Origin: Methylococcus mesophilus
Lineage (GTDB): Bacteria; Pseudomonadota; Gammaproteobacteria; Methylococcales; Methylococcaceae
Length of the DNA: 64,000 bases
NCBI RefSeq assembly: GCF_026247885.1
Contig: NZ_CP110921.1
Span: 2,909,001 to 2,973,000 of the forward strand
Reading direction: 5' to 3'
The position numbers were made by a program, and so were the translations under genes. This document shows, piece by piece, positions 1 through 9,716 of the stretch; the stretch's first letter is position 1, and each line of letters opens with the position of its first letter. The notes beneath the pieces are model-generated. The model searched no databases. It worked only from the letters and a program-made list of their open reading frames with translations, and was not told the origin of the DNA.

Positions 1-609
1 GAACAGTATTTCACGGTTGTCGCGGAAGAATTGCAGCGTCTTGCGCACGGCTTTGACGACGGCGCGGGGCGTGATGGTGGCGCCGGTGAACTGGTCGAAG
101 TCGCCGCCGTCCTTCTTCACGCCCCAGCGGATCTCGGGCGGATCGATCAGCGAGAGGCCTGCGAATTGGTGGATCCAGTCCGATTTGTTTTCGTCGATGG
201 GATCGCCGAGGCCGGGGGTTTCCTTGTGGCTCAGCACCCGTACGCCGCCCAGGCTGCCGTCATAGCGGACGGCGACCAGCAGGCGGATGGCGCCGTTGTA
301 GCCGTCCGGCGCGATGGGCGAGAGCACGGCGGTGACCGGCTGCCCGGACTTGCGGGCTCGGTAGACCGGTACGGCCTGGCTGGTGCCGAGCAGCGGATCG
401 GCGATTTCGATGGCATCCGCCAGCGGGTCGTTGTCGAAGGCTTCCGGCGGCACCAGCGATTCGATGGAATGCAGCAGGGTGGCGCGCTCGTTGGCCTCGA
501 TCAGCGGTTCGGTGTGGCGGTAGACCGTGGATACCAGGCCGGTGCCGGCAACCGAAAATACGCCGAGGATGAGGGCGGCGACGATGACGGGGTGCTGTTT
601 CAGGTTCAT
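1..609 (-). CDS. rnfG: Rnf electron transport complex subunit G (C-terminus cut by window edge)
   Basis: RnfG is the periplasm-facing flavoprotein subunit of the ion-translocating Rnf complex, which couples ferredoxin and NAD(H) redox chemistry to an ion gradient. Translation from the ATG at 609 gives 203 residues before the window edge. An N-terminal membrane anchor (about residues 8-28) is followed by the FMN-binding domain with the TGATIT motif near residue 173, whose final Thr carries covalent FMN in this family. The start overlaps the rnfD stop by 4 bp (ATGA), implying translational coupling. RnfG is usually about 205-230 aa, so only a short C-terminal tail is missing; rnfE would be expected beyond the edge. 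Confidence 0.9.
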   Translation of the reverse strand, partial: MNLKQHPVIVAALILGVFSVAGTGLVSTVYRHTEPLIEANERATLLHSIESLVPPEAFDNDPLADAIEIADPLLGTSQAVPVYRARKSGQPVTAVLSPIAPDGYNGAIRLLVAVRYDGSLGGVRVLSHKETPGLGDPIDENKSDWIHQFAGLSLIDPPEIRWGVKKDGGDFDQFTGATITPRAVVKAVRKTLQFFRDNREILF

Positions 610-1637
610 CCGGGATGCCCGTAAACCCTGGGGCGGGTGTAATGGTCGATGGTCGGGGCCGCCAGGTTGAGCAGCAGCACCGCGAAGGCCACGCCGTCCG
701 GGTAGCCGCCCCAGGAGCGGATCACGAAGATCAAGCTGCCGATCAGTGCGCCATAGATCAGCCGGCCTTTCGGCGTGGTCGAGGCGGTGACCGGGTCGGT
801 GGCGATGAAGAAGGCGCCGAGCATGGTGGCGCCGCCGAACAGATGGAACAGCGGGGTCGGATAGGTTTGGGGTTCCAGCAGGAAGAAGCCCAGGCTCAAT
901 CCCCCCAGCGCCGCCAGGAAGCCTGCCGGGATCTGCCAGGCGATCAGCCCGCGGCGCAGCAGCCAAAGGCCGCCGGCGAGATAGCCCAGGTTCACCCATT
1001 GCCAGCCCTTGCCGGCCAGCGCGCCGAACAGGGCGGCGGATTGGATCTCGTCCATCGTCCGGCCCAGGCCGAGCTGGGTCTTGAGGGTGTCCAGCGGCGT
1101 CGCCATCGCCAGCGCGTCGAACCCTAAGCCTTCCGGCCCCGCGCGATGGGCGATTGTGTTCCAGGCCTCCAGCAGGCCCAGTGAGGCTGCTCCGAGGTCG
1201 GTCGGCGGCAGCCAGGCGGTCATCGCTTTCGGGAAGGAGATGAGCAAGACGGCATAGCCGACCATGGCCGGGTTGAACGGGTTGTAGCCCAGGCCGCCGT
1301 AGAGCTGCTTGCCGATGACGATGGCGAACAACGCTCCGAACACGGCGATCCACCAAGGCGCGATGGGTGGCAGGGATACCGCCAGAAGAGCGGCGGTGAG
1401 TACGGCGCTCCAGTCGGACAGGCCGGCGCGGCTGGGCTGGGCGCGCAGGCGCAGCATGGCGGATTCGGCCAGCAGGGCGGTGGCGATCGCCAGAGCGAGG
1501 TTGATCAGCACGCCGGGGCCGAACTGCCAGAGCTGGGCGGCGATGCCGGGCAGCATGGCCACCAGCACCCATTGCATGATGCGGCGGGTGCTGGCGGTAG
1601 GCGCGAGGTGGGGCGCGGGAGCGGTATTGAAGCGCAT
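606..1637 (-). CDS. rnfD: Rnf electron transport complex subunit D
   Basis: Membrane subunit D of the Rnf complex, a paralogue of NqrB. The 343-aa product is very hydrophobic with many predicted transmembrane helices. It keeps the MATPLD motif near residue 187, where the family carries FMN covalently on Thr, and the conserved GYNPFNPAMVGYA segment. It starts 3 nt after the rnfC stop and overlaps rnfG by 4 bp, so it is expressed within rnfABCDG. Length is normal for the family (about 340-350 aa). Confidence 0.93.
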   Translation of the reverse strand: MRFNTAPAPHLAPTASTRRIMQWVLVAMLPGIAAQLWQFGPGVLINLALAIATALLAESAMLRLRAQPSRAGLSDWSAVLTAALLAVSLPPIAPWWIAVFGALFAIVIGKQLYGGLGYNPFNPAMVGYAVLLISFPKAMTAWLPPTDLGAASLGLLEAWNTIAHRAGPEGLGFDALAMATPLDTLKTQLGLGRTMDEIQSAALFGALAGKGWQWVNLGYLAGGLWLLRRGLIAWQIPAGFLAALGGLSLGFFLLEPQTYPTPLFHLFGGATMLGAFFIATDPVTASTTPKGRLIYGALIGSLIFVIRSWGGYPDGVAFAVLLLNLAAPTIDHYTRPRVYGHPG

Positions 1638-1640
1638 GGT

Positions 1641-3212
1641 CTAGTTCTCGGCCGGTTCCTGTGCCGGCGGCGATTGGTCCGGTGCGGCATCCGTCGTTGG
1701 CGCGGATTCGGGCATGCGCTTGCGTGCCTTGGCGCGGGCGATGGCATCCTGGATCTCGGAAGCATCCGGCTTGGCCAGGGCGGCTTTCTTGCGCTGAGCG
1801 GCCTCGGCGCGTTCCTGCTTCTCGCGTTCCTTGCGGGCTTGCCGGGCCTCGAAGCGCTCGCGGGCATGATCCGCCTTCGATCGTTCGCGCTGCCTGGCCA
1901 CGAGTTCGCTCTTCGCGGCGCGGAAATATTGCACCAGCGGAATGTGGCTGGGGCAGACGTAGTCGCAGCAGCCGCATTCTATGCAGTCCGGAAGCTGGTA
2001 TTCCTGCGCCCGTTCCAGGTTGTCCGCGCGGCTGTACCAGTAGAGCTGCTGTGGCAGCAGGTTGACCGGGCAGACCTCGGCGCAGGCGCCGCAGCGGATG
2101 CAGGGGAGGGCCTGCTTGGGGCCGGTAGTCTCGCCGCGCCCGGTCACCAGCACGCAGTTCGCGGCCTTGACCAGGGGCAGGGCGTCGGAGGGGAGGGAGA
2201 TTCCCATCATCGGACCGCCCAGGATCAATCGCTCGGCCGTGCCGGAATAGCCGCCGCTGTAGCGGACCAGGTCGGCGATGGGGGTGCCGATGCGGGTCAG
2301 CCAGTTGCCCGGATTCCTGACGCCTTTGCCGGTCACGGTGACGATGCGCTCGATCAGCGGCTCGCCCCGGACCACTGCCCGGAACACCGCCGCCGCGGTG
2401 CCGACGTTCTGGCAGATCACGCCGGCGTCGGCGGGGATGCCGCGGGTCGGCACTTCGCGTCCGGTGAGGATGCGGATGAGCTGCTTCTCGCCGCCGCTGG
2501 GGTAGAGGGCTGGCACGGTGACGACGTCGATGTTCGAATAATCCCCGGCTTCCCGTGTTTCCCGCAGTGCCCGGATCGCTTCCGGCATGTCGTCTTCGAT
2601 GCCGAGCAGGCAGCGCTCCACGCCCAATACCCGCATCAGGATGCACGCGCCTTCCAGCACCTCGCGCGGGAAATTCCGCAGCAGGCTGTCGTCGCAGGTG
2701 ATGTAGGGCTCGCACTCGGCGCCGTTGAGGATCAGGGTGTCGATTGCGCGATGGCCGGGATCGGTCTTGACCGCGGTCGAGAAGGCCGCGCCGCCCAAGC
2801 CTACGATGCCTGCCTCGAAGATGATCCGGCGCAGTTCGTCCGGCCCGAGTTCGCGGGAATGGGGAGGCGCTTCGGTTTCGAGCGCGAGATCCTCCCCATC
2901 GGTGTCGATCACGATGGCCAAGTCGGCGATGCCAGAAGGGTGCGGCAGGGGGCGCGGCTCGATGGCGCTTACGACTCCTGAGCTGGAGGAATGGATCGGC
3001 GGATTCATCGGGCCGTCGCCGCGGGCGATGACCTGACCTTTACGAACGTGGTCGCCGACCTGCACCACGGCCTCCGCGTTCTGCCCGCCGCGCTGCTGCA
3101 GCGGGAAGATCAGCCGCGGCGGGACTGGGGCCGTCGCCAGCGGGGCGAGGCTGGAATCCTCTTTGTGGGCGTCCAGGTGCAGACCGCCGTGGAATCGGTG
3201 CAGCGTGAGCAT
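1641..3212 (-). CDS. rnfC: Rnf electron transport complex subunit C
   Basis: RnfC is the soluble NADH/FMN and iron-sulfur subunit docked on the cytoplasmic face of the Rnf complex. The 523-aa product has the GLGGAAFSTAVK segment and the NGAECEPYIT motif of the NADH-binding fold. Two ferredoxin motifs follow near residues 370-410 (CIRCGACAEVCP and CIECGCCDYVCP), each fit for one [4Fe-4S] cluster. A lysine-, glutamate- and alanine-rich charged tail of about 80 residues ends the protein, as in proteobacterial RnfC. The frame stays open far upstream through rnfB and rnfA, but the ATG at 3212 overlaps the rnfB stop (TGATG) and gives the family N-terminus, so that start is chosen. Confidence 0.93.
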   Translation of the reverse strand: MLTLHRFHGGLHLDAHKEDSSLAPLATAPVPPRLIFPLQQRGGQNAEAVVQVGDHVRKGQVIARGDGPMNPPIHSSSSGVVSAIEPRPLPHPSGIADLAIVIDTDGEDLALETEAPPHSRELGPDELRRIIFEAGIVGLGGAAFSTAVKTDPGHRAIDTLILNGAECEPYITCDDSLLRNFPREVLEGACILMRVLGVERCLLGIEDDMPEAIRALRETREAGDYSNIDVVTVPALYPSGGEKQLIRILTGREVPTRGIPADAGVICQNVGTAAAVFRAVVRGEPLIERIVTVTGKGVRNPGNWLTRIGTPIADLVRYSGGYSGTAERLILGGPMMGISLPSDALPLVKAANCVLVTGRGETTGPKQALPCIRCGACAEVCPVNLLPQQLYWYSRADNLERAQEYQLPDCIECGCCDYVCPSHIPLVQYFRAAKSELVARQRERSKADHARERFEARQARKEREKQERAEAAQRKKAALAKPDASEIQDAIARAKARKRMPESAPTTDAAPDQSPPAQEPAEN

Positions 3213-3748
3213 CAGTGGGTCCCGTCGGGCTTGGGCCAATGCCAGGTGCCGAGGTTGTCCCGGACCGGTTCCATCACGATGCAGTCGACCGGGCAGGGCG
3301 CCAGGCAAAGTTCGCAGCCGGTGCATTCGGAGGCGATGACCGTGTGCATCAGCTTGGCTGCGCCGAGGATGGCATCGACCGGGCAGGCCTGGATGCACAG
3401 AGTGCAGCCGATGCACTTGGTTTCGTCGATGACGGCGACGCTTTTCGGCTTCTCGGCGCCGTGTTCGCCGCTCAGCGGCTTGGGTTCGACCCCGAGCAGA
3501 TCGGCCAGTGCCTGGACGCCGTCCTCGCCGCCCGGCGGGCACTGGTTGATGTCCGCCTCGCCCCGTGCGATGGCCTCGGCATAAGGGCGGCAGCCGGGGA
3601 AGCCGCACTGGCCGCACTGGGTCTGCGGCAGTACCGCGTCGATCTTGTCGGCCAGCGGATCGCCCTCCACCTTGAAGCGCCGCGAGGAATAGCCCAGCAG
3701 CGCGCCGAACAGGGTGAACAATACGCAGACCGCGAGAAACGCCAGCAT
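3212..3748 (-). CDS. rnfB: Rnf electron transport complex subunit B
   Basis: RnfB is the membrane-anchored ferredoxin-like subunit that takes electrons from soluble ferredoxin. The 178-aa product has an N-terminal membrane helix (about residues 2-20). [10 protein letters not shown] cluster motif near residue 45 follows, and then two [4Fe-4S] ferredoxin motifs in the second half ([12 protein letters not shown] and [12 protein letters not shown]). Length and motif order match proteobacterial RnfB. It lies 12 nt after rnfA and overlaps rnfC by one base, consistent with one rnfABCDG transcript. Confidence 0.94.
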   Translation of the reverse strand: MLAFLAVCVLFTLFGALLGYSSRRFKVEGDPLADKIDAVLPQTQCGQCGFPGCRPYAEAIARGEADINQCPPGGEDGVQALADLLGVEPKPLSGEHGAEKPKSVAVIDETKCIGCTLCIQACPVDAILGAAKLMHTVIASECTGCELCLAPCPVDCIVMEPVRDNLGTWHWPKPDGTH

Positions 3749-3760
3749 CCTCTCCCCCTT

Positions 3761-4342
3761 TTAGCCCTTGACCAGGCCGGAGAAGCCCATGAAGGCGACG
3801 GAAATCAAACCGGCGGTGATGAGGGCGATGGCATTGCCCCGGAACGGCACCGGCACGTCGGCGGCATCGACCCGCTCCCGTAGGCCGGCGAACAGCACCA
3901 GTACCAGGGTAAAGCCGGCGGCGGCGCCGAAGCCGTACAGGAAGGATTCGATGAAATCGTGGCCGGCCTGGACGTTGAGCAGGGCCACGCCGAGCACCGC
4001 GCAGTTGGTGGTGATCAGCGGCAGGAAAATCCCCAGCACCTGGTGCAGCAACGGGCTGGTCTTCTTCACGACCAGCTCGGTGAACTGCACCACCACGGCG
4101 ATCACCACGATGAAGGTGATGGTCCGCAGGTATTCCAATCCCATCGGCTCCAGCAGGAAATGGTCGACCACGTAGCTGCTGACCGAGGACAGGGTCAGCA
4201 CGAAGGTCGTCGCCAGCCCCATGCCGATCGCGGTTTCGGACTTGCGCGAGACGCCCATGAACGGGCATAGCCCGAGGAACTTGACCAGGACGAAGTTGTT
4301 CACCAGGGTCGTGCTGACGAGGATCAACAGATAGTCTTTCAT
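3761..4342 (-). CDS. rnfA: Rnf electron transport complex subunit A
   Basis: Integral membrane subunit A of the Rnf complex, a paralogue of NqrE. The 193-aa product has six predicted transmembrane helices and the conserved early [16 protein letters not shown] segment. That Cys belongs to the pair that holds an intramembrane iron-sulfur cluster between RnfA and RnfE in studied complexes. It is the first gene of the rnfABCDG operon. The 73-bp gap back to the der stop contains an AT-rich TATAAT-like element that may serve as the operon promoter. Confidence 0.95.
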   Translation of the reverse strand: MKDYLLILVSTTLVNNFVLVKFLGLCPFMGVSRKSETAIGMGLATTFVLTLSSVSSYVVDHFLLEPMGLEYLRTITFIVVIAVVVQFTELVVKKTSPLLHQVLGIFLPLITTNCAVLGVALLNVQAGHDFIESFLYGFGAAAGFTLVLVLFAGLRERVDAADVPVPFRGNAIALITAGLISVAFMGFSGLVKG

Positions 4343-4379
4343 CTGAAGGGATGACGAAGCGCCGGCAGGGGAACGGGAA

Positions 4380-4385
4380 ATTATA
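4380..4385 (-). promoter_or_regulatory. Possible -10 element upstream of rnfA
   Basis: On the minus strand this reads TATAAT, 38 nt before the rnfA start, in the short gap after der. A TTGACG lies further upstream (4414-4419), but the 28-nt spacing is too long for a standard sigma-70 promoter. Only the -10-like box is supported. Confidence 0.3.
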
Positions 4386-4415
4386 TAGTTGACTGTATTG
4401 CTCGGGAAATGGCCG

Positions 4416-5807
4416 TCAACGTTTTTTCACGTGGCGGATCATCCGCCGGCGCTTCTTGATCTGGCGCTCGGTGAGCTCGTTGCGGCGGCCCTGGAACGGG
4501 TTTTCCGCGCTCTTGAACACCAGCTTCAGCGGCACGCCCTGCAACTTGAAGGCCTTGCGGAACTCGTTGCCGAGATAGCGTTTGTACGCGGCCGGCAGGT
4601 CCTCGGTCTGGTTGCCGTGGATCACGACGACCGGCGGGTTGTGGCCGCCCTGGTGCGCGTATTTGAGTTTGATGCGGCGGCCGCGGACCAGCGGCGGCTG
4701 GTGGGCGGTCAAACAGTCCTGCAGCACCTGGGTCAGGCGCGAGGCCGACAGGTCCAGCATGGCGGACTGGTAAATCGGCTTGACCGCGTCCATCAGCACG
4801 CCGACCCCGGTGCCGTGCAGGGCTGAGACGAAATACTTCTTGGCGAACTCGAGGAACGGCAGCTTGATGTCGATCTGGCGCTTGACCTTTTCGCGCTGCT
4901 CCGGGTCCAGTCCGTCCCATTTGTTGAAGCCGATCAGGAGGCCCCGGCCGATTTCCAGCACCATGCCGAGCAGGTTGGCGTCCTGGTCGGTGAGCCCCTC
5001 GCTGGCGTCCACCAGGTAGATCACCACATGGGCCTTTTCGATGGCCTGGAAACTCTTGAGGACGCTGAATTTTTCGATGCCTTCGTTAACCCGGGCGCGG
5101 CGGCGGATGCCGGCCGTGTCGATCAGGGTGTAGCGCTCCCCGCGCCGCTCGAACGGGATATAGATGCTGTCCCGCGTGGTGCCGGGCTGGTCGTAGACCA
5201 CCACGCGCTCCTCGCCGAGGATGCGGTTGACCAGGGTCGATTTGCCGACGTTCGGCCGGCCCACCACCGCGATGCGGATGCCGGTTTCGGCGTCGGTTTC
5301 CGCTTCCGGCTCCGGTTCCGGCAGCAGCGCCTCGACCTGTTCCAGCAGGGCATGCACGCCGGTGCCGTGCGCCGCGGAGACGAGCTGCGGCTCGCCCAGT
5401 CCGAAAGCGTGGAACTCCGCTCCGGCGATCAGGGCGTTTGTGCCATCGATCTTGTTGGCGACCAGCAGCACCGGTTTGCTGATCCGGTGCAGGCGCTCGG
5501 CGATGAGTTCGTCCCCGGCGGTCATGCCGGCATGGACGTCCACCAGGAACAGGATGACGTCGGCTTCGTCGAGGACGTGGTCCACCTGCTTCATCGCCTG
5601 GTCGTCGATGCCTTCGGCGGCTTCGATGATGCCCCCGGTGTCGACCACGAAATAGTTGCGCTCGCCGCGCTGCACCCGGCCGTACTGGCGGTCCCGGGTC
5701 AGGCCGGGGTAGTCGGCCACCAGGGCGTCCCGGGTCCGGGTCAGATAGTTGAACAGTGTGGATTTGCCGACATTGGTCCGGCCGATCAGGGCGACGACGG
5801 GCAGCAT
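4416..5807 (-). CDS. der: Ribosome biogenesis GTPase Der (EngA)
   Basis: Der is an essential GTPase with two tandem G domains that acts in 50S ribosomal subunit maturation. Two P-loops are visible: GRTNVGKST near residue 9, where Thr replaces the usual Pro, and GRPNVGKST near residue 185. Each has its DxxG (DTGG, DTAG) and NKxD (NKID, NKWD) motifs, and a KH-like basic C-terminus follows. A GTG at 5813 overlaps the bamB stop, but the ATG at 5807 is preferred: it has GGAG five bases upstream and gives the family N-terminus MLPVVALIG. Last gene of the ndk-rlmN-pilF-hisS-yfgM-bamB-der run. Confidence 0.95.
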   Translation of the reverse strand: MLPVVALIGRTNVGKSTLFNYLTRTRDALVADYPGLTRDRQYGRVQRGERNYFVVDTGGIIEAAEGIDDQAMKQVDHVLDEADVILFLVDVHAGMTAGDELIAERLHRISKPVLLVANKIDGTNALIAGAEFHAFGLGEPQLVSAAHGTGVHALLEQVEALLPEPEPEAETDAETGIRIAVVGRPNVGKSTLVNRILGEERVVVYDQPGTTRDSIYIPFERRGERYTLIDTAGIRRRARVNEGIEKFSVLKSFQAIEKAHVVIYLVDASEGLTDQDANLLGMVLEIGRGLLIGFNKWDGLDPEQREKVKRQIDIKLPFLEFAKKYFVSALHGTGVGVLMDAVKPIYQSAMLDLSASRLTQVLQDCLTAHQPPLVRGRRIKLKYAHQGGHNPPVVVIHGNQTEDLPAAYKRYLGNEFRKAFKLQGVPLKLVFKSAENPFQGRRNELTERQIKKRRRMIRHVKKR

Positions 5808-5809
5808 AT

Positions 5810-6997
5810 TCACTCCACCGTAACCGCGGCCAGGGTGCCGTCAGTGGCGTAGACGTAGACGATGTCGCCGTAAACCACCGGCGGATACTCGATGGGCTCG
5901 TCGGTGATCTGGACGCGTCCGACGATCCGCCCGTCCTCCTTGTTCAGCACGTGCAGATAGCCTTCGAAATCGCCGACCACCAGGTAGTCCTTCACCAGGG
6001 CGGGCGCGGTCAGGCGGCGCTGGTGCAGTTCGGCCTGCTTCCACTGGTCTTCGCCGTTGCGGACGGCGAGTTGCCAGAGGTCGGCATTGGCGTCGGTGAC
6101 GTACAGCTCCTTGCGATCGGCCGTCATGCCGGCGGGCGAGGAAATGCTTTCGCGCTTCCAGAGCACCTCGCCGGTGTTGAGTCCCAGCGACGCGGTACCG
6201 CCCTGGTAGCCGGAGACGAACACCGAGTCGCTCCGCACTACCGGCGTGGCGCTCAGGTCCACCAGCCGTTCGATTTCGGAGCGGCCGTGCGGCAGGGAGA
6301 CGTTGGCCTCCCAGTCCAGTTTGCCCTCCTTGAGCTGGATGGCGCTCACCTTGCCGCCCCCGAAACCGTCGATCACCAGATCGCCGGCGATGATCGGAGC
6401 GCCCCGGCTGCGTATGGCCAGCGGCGGGGCGTGGCGCTCGAAATACCAGCGCGTGGCGCCGGACTTCCGGTCCAGCCCGGTCAGATGGCCGTTCGCGCCG
6501 CGGACCACCACCACGTCGTCCGCGACGGCGGGGACGGAAAGGATTTCGCTGGCGAGCGTCGATTTCCAGACCAGTGCGCCATCGGCCGCGTTCAGCACGA
6601 TGATCGCGCCTTCGGCGGTGGCCAGGAACAGCTCGCCGTCGTCGAATACGGGGCCGGCGGACAGCTCCATTTCATGGTCGACCGACCACAGCTTGTCGCC
6701 GGTCAGGCGGTTGAAAGCCAGGACCGTGCCGTGCCGCTCCGCGGCGAAGACCCGGCTGTCGTCCACCGCGGGTCCCAGGTTGATGCTTTGCTCGTCGTAG
6801 CCGTCGCCGATGTCCGCCGTCCAGAGCTTGTCCGCCCTCACCTGCGGCGTGATTTCGGCCAGCGGCTCGGGCGGCTCGGCATTGTCCTTGCCGGTAAAGT
6901 AATCCTGGATGCCTTGATAGGCATTCTGGATGGCGTCCAGCCCGGCGCAGCCGGACAGTGCGGCGAGCGAGGCGATGAGCAGTGCGCGGCGGATCAT
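5810..6997 (-). CDS. bamB: Outer membrane assembly lipoprotein BamB
   Basis: BamB is the beta-propeller lipoprotein of the BAM complex that folds beta-barrel proteins into the outer membrane. The 395-aa product has a lipoprotein signal with lipobox LSGC (Cys17). Repeated PQQ-type propeller blades follow, with motifs such as [16 protein letters not shown] and GALVWKS. Its start overlaps the yfgM stop by 4 bp, and it is followed by der, the usual yfgM-bamB-der order. Length is typical (about 390 aa). Confidence 0.93.
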   Translation of the reverse strand: MIRRALLIASLAALSGCAGLDAIQNAYQGIQDYFTGKDNAEPPEPLAEITPQVRADKLWTADIGDGYDEQSINLGPAVDDSRVFAAERHGTVLAFNRLTGDKLWSVDHEMELSAGPVFDDGELFLATAEGAIIVLNAADGALVWKSTLASEILSVPAVADDVVVVRGANGHLTGLDRKSGATRWYFERHAPPLAIRSRGAPIIAGDLVIDGFGGGKVSAIQLKEGKLDWEANVSLPHGRSEIERLVDLSATPVVRSDSVFVSGYQGGTASLGLNTGEVLWKRESISSPAGMTADRKELYVTDANADLWQLAVRNGEDQWKQAELHQRRLTAPALVKDYLVVGDFEGYLHVLNKEDGRIVGRVQITDEPIEYPPVVYGDIVYVYATDGTLAAVTVE

Positions 6998-7632
6998 CGG
7001 GGGGCGGTCGTCCCGAGGTCGGTCAGTTTGAGTTCAAGCAGGGGGGAGGGCTGGCCTTCCCGGCGCGCTTTCAGGTAGGCGGCGCGGGCTTCTTCCGGGC
7101 GATTCATGGCGATATAAATGTCGCCCTTCAGCTCCTCGCAGAGTGCGGCGAATTCGGCGCTGCCCTTGCCCGCTACGCTTTCCGCCAGCTTGAGCGCATC
7201 CTCCGTTTCGCCGAGCCCAAGCTGGACTTCGGCCAGCCGGAACCGCGCGATCTGCAGGATCTTCTCGTCCTTGCCGGTCGCGATCAGTTGTTGCAGCAGC
7301 GTCTTGGCGCCGGCGAGGTCGTCCGCTTCGACCTTGAGCCGCACCAGGAACAGCTTGCCGTAGGTCGCATAGGCGGAGTCGGGAAACTGCTTGTCGATGC
7401 GGTCGCCTAACTGGAGCGCCGCATCGGTCTGCTTGGCAGCGACTGCGTCGAGGAGCTGCTGGTACAGCGTTCCGCCGAGCATGGCTTTTTCGTCCTGGGA
7501 GCGCTTCCAGGCGCCCCAGCCGACGATCACGGCGATGCCCAGTGCGACGCCCCAGACGACGGAGCTGGCGTTGGCTTTCCACCAGCGCTTGAGCGCTTCG
7601 AGGCGCTCTTCTTCGGTCAGATAAATTTCCAT
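6994..7632 (-). CDS. yfgM: YfgM-family ancillary SecYEG translocon subunit
   Basis: YfgM is a single-pass inner-membrane protein with a periplasmic TPR domain that associates with SecYEG and periplasmic chaperones. The 212-aa product begins with a cytoplasmic charged segment (LTEEERLEALKRWW), followed by one membrane helix at about residues 24-42 and a helical TPR-like remainder. It lies between hisS (12-nt gap) and bamB (4-bp overlap), the conserved setting for this family. Cellular function rests on family knowledge; the sequence shows anchor and repeats only. Confidence 0.88.
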   Translation of the reverse strand: MEIYLTEEERLEALKRWWKANASSVVWGVALGIAVIVGWGAWKRSQDEKAMLGGTLYQQLLDAVAAKQTDAALQLGDRIDKQFPDSAYATYGKLFLVRLKVEADDLAGAKTLLQQLIATGKDEKILQIARFRLAEVQLGLGETEDALKLAESVAGKGSAEFAALCEELKGDIYIAMNRPEEARAAYLKARREGQPSPLLELKLTDLGTTAPR

Positions 7633-7644
7633 GGCAACCTCAAA

Positions 7645-8913
7645 TCAGATATGGACACAGGATTGGATGAGCCGGACCAGGTCGGCCTGCGCGACCGTTT
7701 GCTGGGCGCCGTCCGAGCGCAGGGGTTTCAGGCTGACGCTGTCGTCCCGCATTTCGTCCTCGCCCAGGATCAGGGCGAAGGCCGCTTCGCTCTTGTCGGC
7801 GCGCTTGAACTGGTTCTTGAAGCTGCCGCCACCGCAATTGACCACCAGCCGGAGGCTGGGAAACGCGTCCCTCAGCGTTTCCGCCAGCACGGCGCTGCGC
7901 CGCTCGGCGGCCGGTCCTACCCCGATGAAATAGATATGCGGGGCGGTGTCGGGAGCCGCTTCGCCGGTCAGCTCGATCAGGCGCTCCAGGCCTAAGGCGA
8001 AGCCGATGGCGCTGGATTCGCGGCCGCCGAGCTGGGCCACCAGACCGTCGTAGCGGCCGCCGGCGCAGACGGTACCCTGGGTGCCCAGTTCATCGGTCAC
8101 CCATTCGAACACCGTGTTGCAGTAGTAATCCAGCCCTCGCACCAGGCGAGGGTTGATTGCATAGGGGATCTCGGCGGCATCGAGCAGCGCCGTGAGCCCT
8201 TCGAAGTGCGTACGCGAAACCTCGCCCAGATGATCCGCCAGCACCGGCGCGCCGGCGAGCAGATCCTTCATCTCGGGATTCTTGCTGTCGAGGATGCGCA
8301 GCGGATTGGTTTCCAGGCGCCGCATGCTGTCGGCGTCCAGCGCATCGTAATTTTCGCGCAGATAATCCACGAGAATCTGGCGATAGGCCAGCCGTTCGTC
8401 CGGCGTACCCAGGGAGTTCAGTTCCAGCCGCAGCTTGTGGGTTACCCCCAAGCGCTGCCAGAGCCGGCGGCTCAAGAAAATCAGCTCCGCGTCGATGTCG
8501 GGTCCGGGCATGCCGAAGACCTCGACGCCGATCTGGTGAAACTGGCGGTAACGCCCCTTCTGCGGGCGTTCGTGGCGGAACATGGGGCCGGCATACCACA
8601 GCCGATGGGTCTGATTGTGCAGCAGGCCGTGCTCGAGGCAGGCGCGGAGGCACCCCGCGGTGCCTTCGGGGCGCAGGGTCAGCGAGTCGCCGTTGCGGTC
8701 CTCGAAAACGTACATCTCCTTTTCGACGATGTCGGTGACTTCGCCGATGGAGCGCTTGAACAGCTCGGTCTTTTCGACGATGGGCAGCCGGATTTCCCGG
8801 TAGCCGTAGCAGGCCATGACGCTGCGGATCTGGTGTTCGACATGCTGCCAGCGCGGCGTCATATCCGGCAGGATGTCGTGCATGCCGCGGATGGCTTGGA
8901 TTTTTTCGCTCAT
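7645..8913 (-). CDS. hisS: Histidyl-tRNA synthetase
   Basis: Class II aminoacyl-tRNA synthetase charging tRNA-His. From the ATG at 8913 the product is 422 aa, typical for bacterial HisRS, and opens with the family N-terminus [16 protein letters not shown]. Motif 2 ([17 protein letters not shown]) and the histidine-specific motifs ([15 protein letters not shown] and AGGRYDGL) are present, with an anticodon-binding domain at the end. The frame opens with a TTG at 8940, but that start would add nine residues not seen in the family. It sits 33 nt after pilF; rodZ and ispG, often found between these two genes, are absent. Confidence 0.95.
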   Translation of the reverse strand: MSEKIQAIRGMHDILPDMTPRWQHVEHQIRSVMACYGYREIRLPIVEKTELFKRSIGEVTDIVEKEMYVFEDRNGDSLTLRPEGTAGCLRACLEHGLLHNQTHRLWYAGPMFRHERPQKGRYRQFHQIGVEVFGMPGPDIDAELIFLSRRLWQRLGVTHKLRLELNSLGTPDERLAYRQILVDYLRENYDALDADSMRRLETNPLRILDSKNPEMKDLLAGAPVLADHLGEVSRTHFEGLTALLDAAEIPYAINPRLVRGLDYYCNTVFEWVTDELGTQGTVCAGGRYDGLVAQLGGRESSAIGFALGLERLIELTGEAAPDTAPHIYFIGVGPAAERRSAVLAETLRDAFPSLRLVVNCGGGSFKNQFKRADKSEAAFALILGEDEMRDDSVSLKPLRSDGAQQTVAQADLVRLIQSCVHI

Positions 8914-8946
8914 TGAGTGGATCTGTCTATCGGGGGGCAAACGCTG

Positions 8947-9714
8947 TCACGGTTTGCCGAACAGGCGCCTTGCCTGCACGGCTTCGCCCGAATCCGGGAA
9001 ATCCGTGCCTATCCGGTCGGCCAGCCGCCGGGCTTCGGCGGCGTCGCCCAGGGCCAGTTCGGTCTGGACGCCGAGCCACAGGGTTTCCGGCGTGTCTCCG
9101 GCGATGGCCTGGTGGCGCTGCAGGAAGGCGCGCGTGGACAGGTATTGCCGCGTTTCCAGGCTGACATAGGCCATTTCCAGCAGCGCCGGAGGGTAGTTCG
9201 GACTCCTCTCCAGCGCCCGGCGCAAATACGGCTCGGCTTCCGCGGGCCGGCCCGCACGGCGCAGGCAGGCGCCGGCATTGGAAAGGGGAATCCAGGGTTG
9301 CGGGTACAGCGGAGCCGAGTACGCGACTTCGAACCTGGCCATGGCGTCCTGGGTGTGTCCGGTATTGCAGAGAAAACGCCCGTAGTTGTTGAAGGCGCTG
9401 TAATTCTCCGGGTTCAGCGACAAGGCTTCGCGGAAATGCCGGTCGGCTTCCTCGGTCTTGCCCAGCTTTTCGTACAGGATGGCCAGCGCATCGTGCGCAT
9501 CGCTGTTGGCGGGGTCCAGCTCCACCGCATGCTTCAAGTCTTCCAGCGCCACCTCCAGTGCTCCCTGCTCCATGTAGCGGACGCCTTTCTGGACATAGAC
9601 GTCCGCGGCGCTGAGCTCGCCGTAGGGGTCGTTGGCCGCGCGCGGTCTCTGTTCCGGCATGGTGCAGGCGGCAACGGTTCCCAGCAACGCGGTCAAAACC
9701 AGCCATCCTCTCAT
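8947..9714 (-). CDS. pilF: Type IV pilus biogenesis TPR lipoprotein PilF/PilW
   Basis: PilF is the outer-membrane lipoprotein that helps the PilQ secretin assemble. The 255-aa product has a lipoprotein signal peptide with a VAAC lipobox (Cys17). Tandem TPR units follow, with repeat starts around ADVYVQKGVRYMEQG, SDAHDALAILYEKLG and YSAFNNYGRFLCNTG. The start at 9714 lies 2 nt after the rlmN stop; the open frame further upstream only shadows rlmN. The rlmN-pilF-hisS neighbourhood is conserved in Gammaproteobacteria. Confidence 0.87.
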   Translation of the reverse strand: MRGWLVLTALLGTVAACTMPEQRPRAANDPYGELSAADVYVQKGVRYMEQGALEVALEDLKHAVELDPANSDAHDALAILYEKLGKTEEADRHFREALSLNPENYSAFNNYGRFLCNTGHTQDAMARFEVAYSAPLYPQPWIPLSNAGACLRRAGRPAEAEPYLRRALERSPNYPPALLEMAYVSLETRQYLSTRAFLQRHQAIAGDTPETLWLGVQTELALGDAAEARRLADRIGTDFPDSGEAVQARRLFGKP

Positions 9715-9716
9715 CG

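Noticed and set aside
1641-4268. An 875-codon open frame running through rnfC, rnfB and rnfA
   Set aside because: Only the part from 3212 down is RnfC; the upstream part is an out-of-frame reading of rnfB and rnfA with Arg/Gly-rich low-complexity text.
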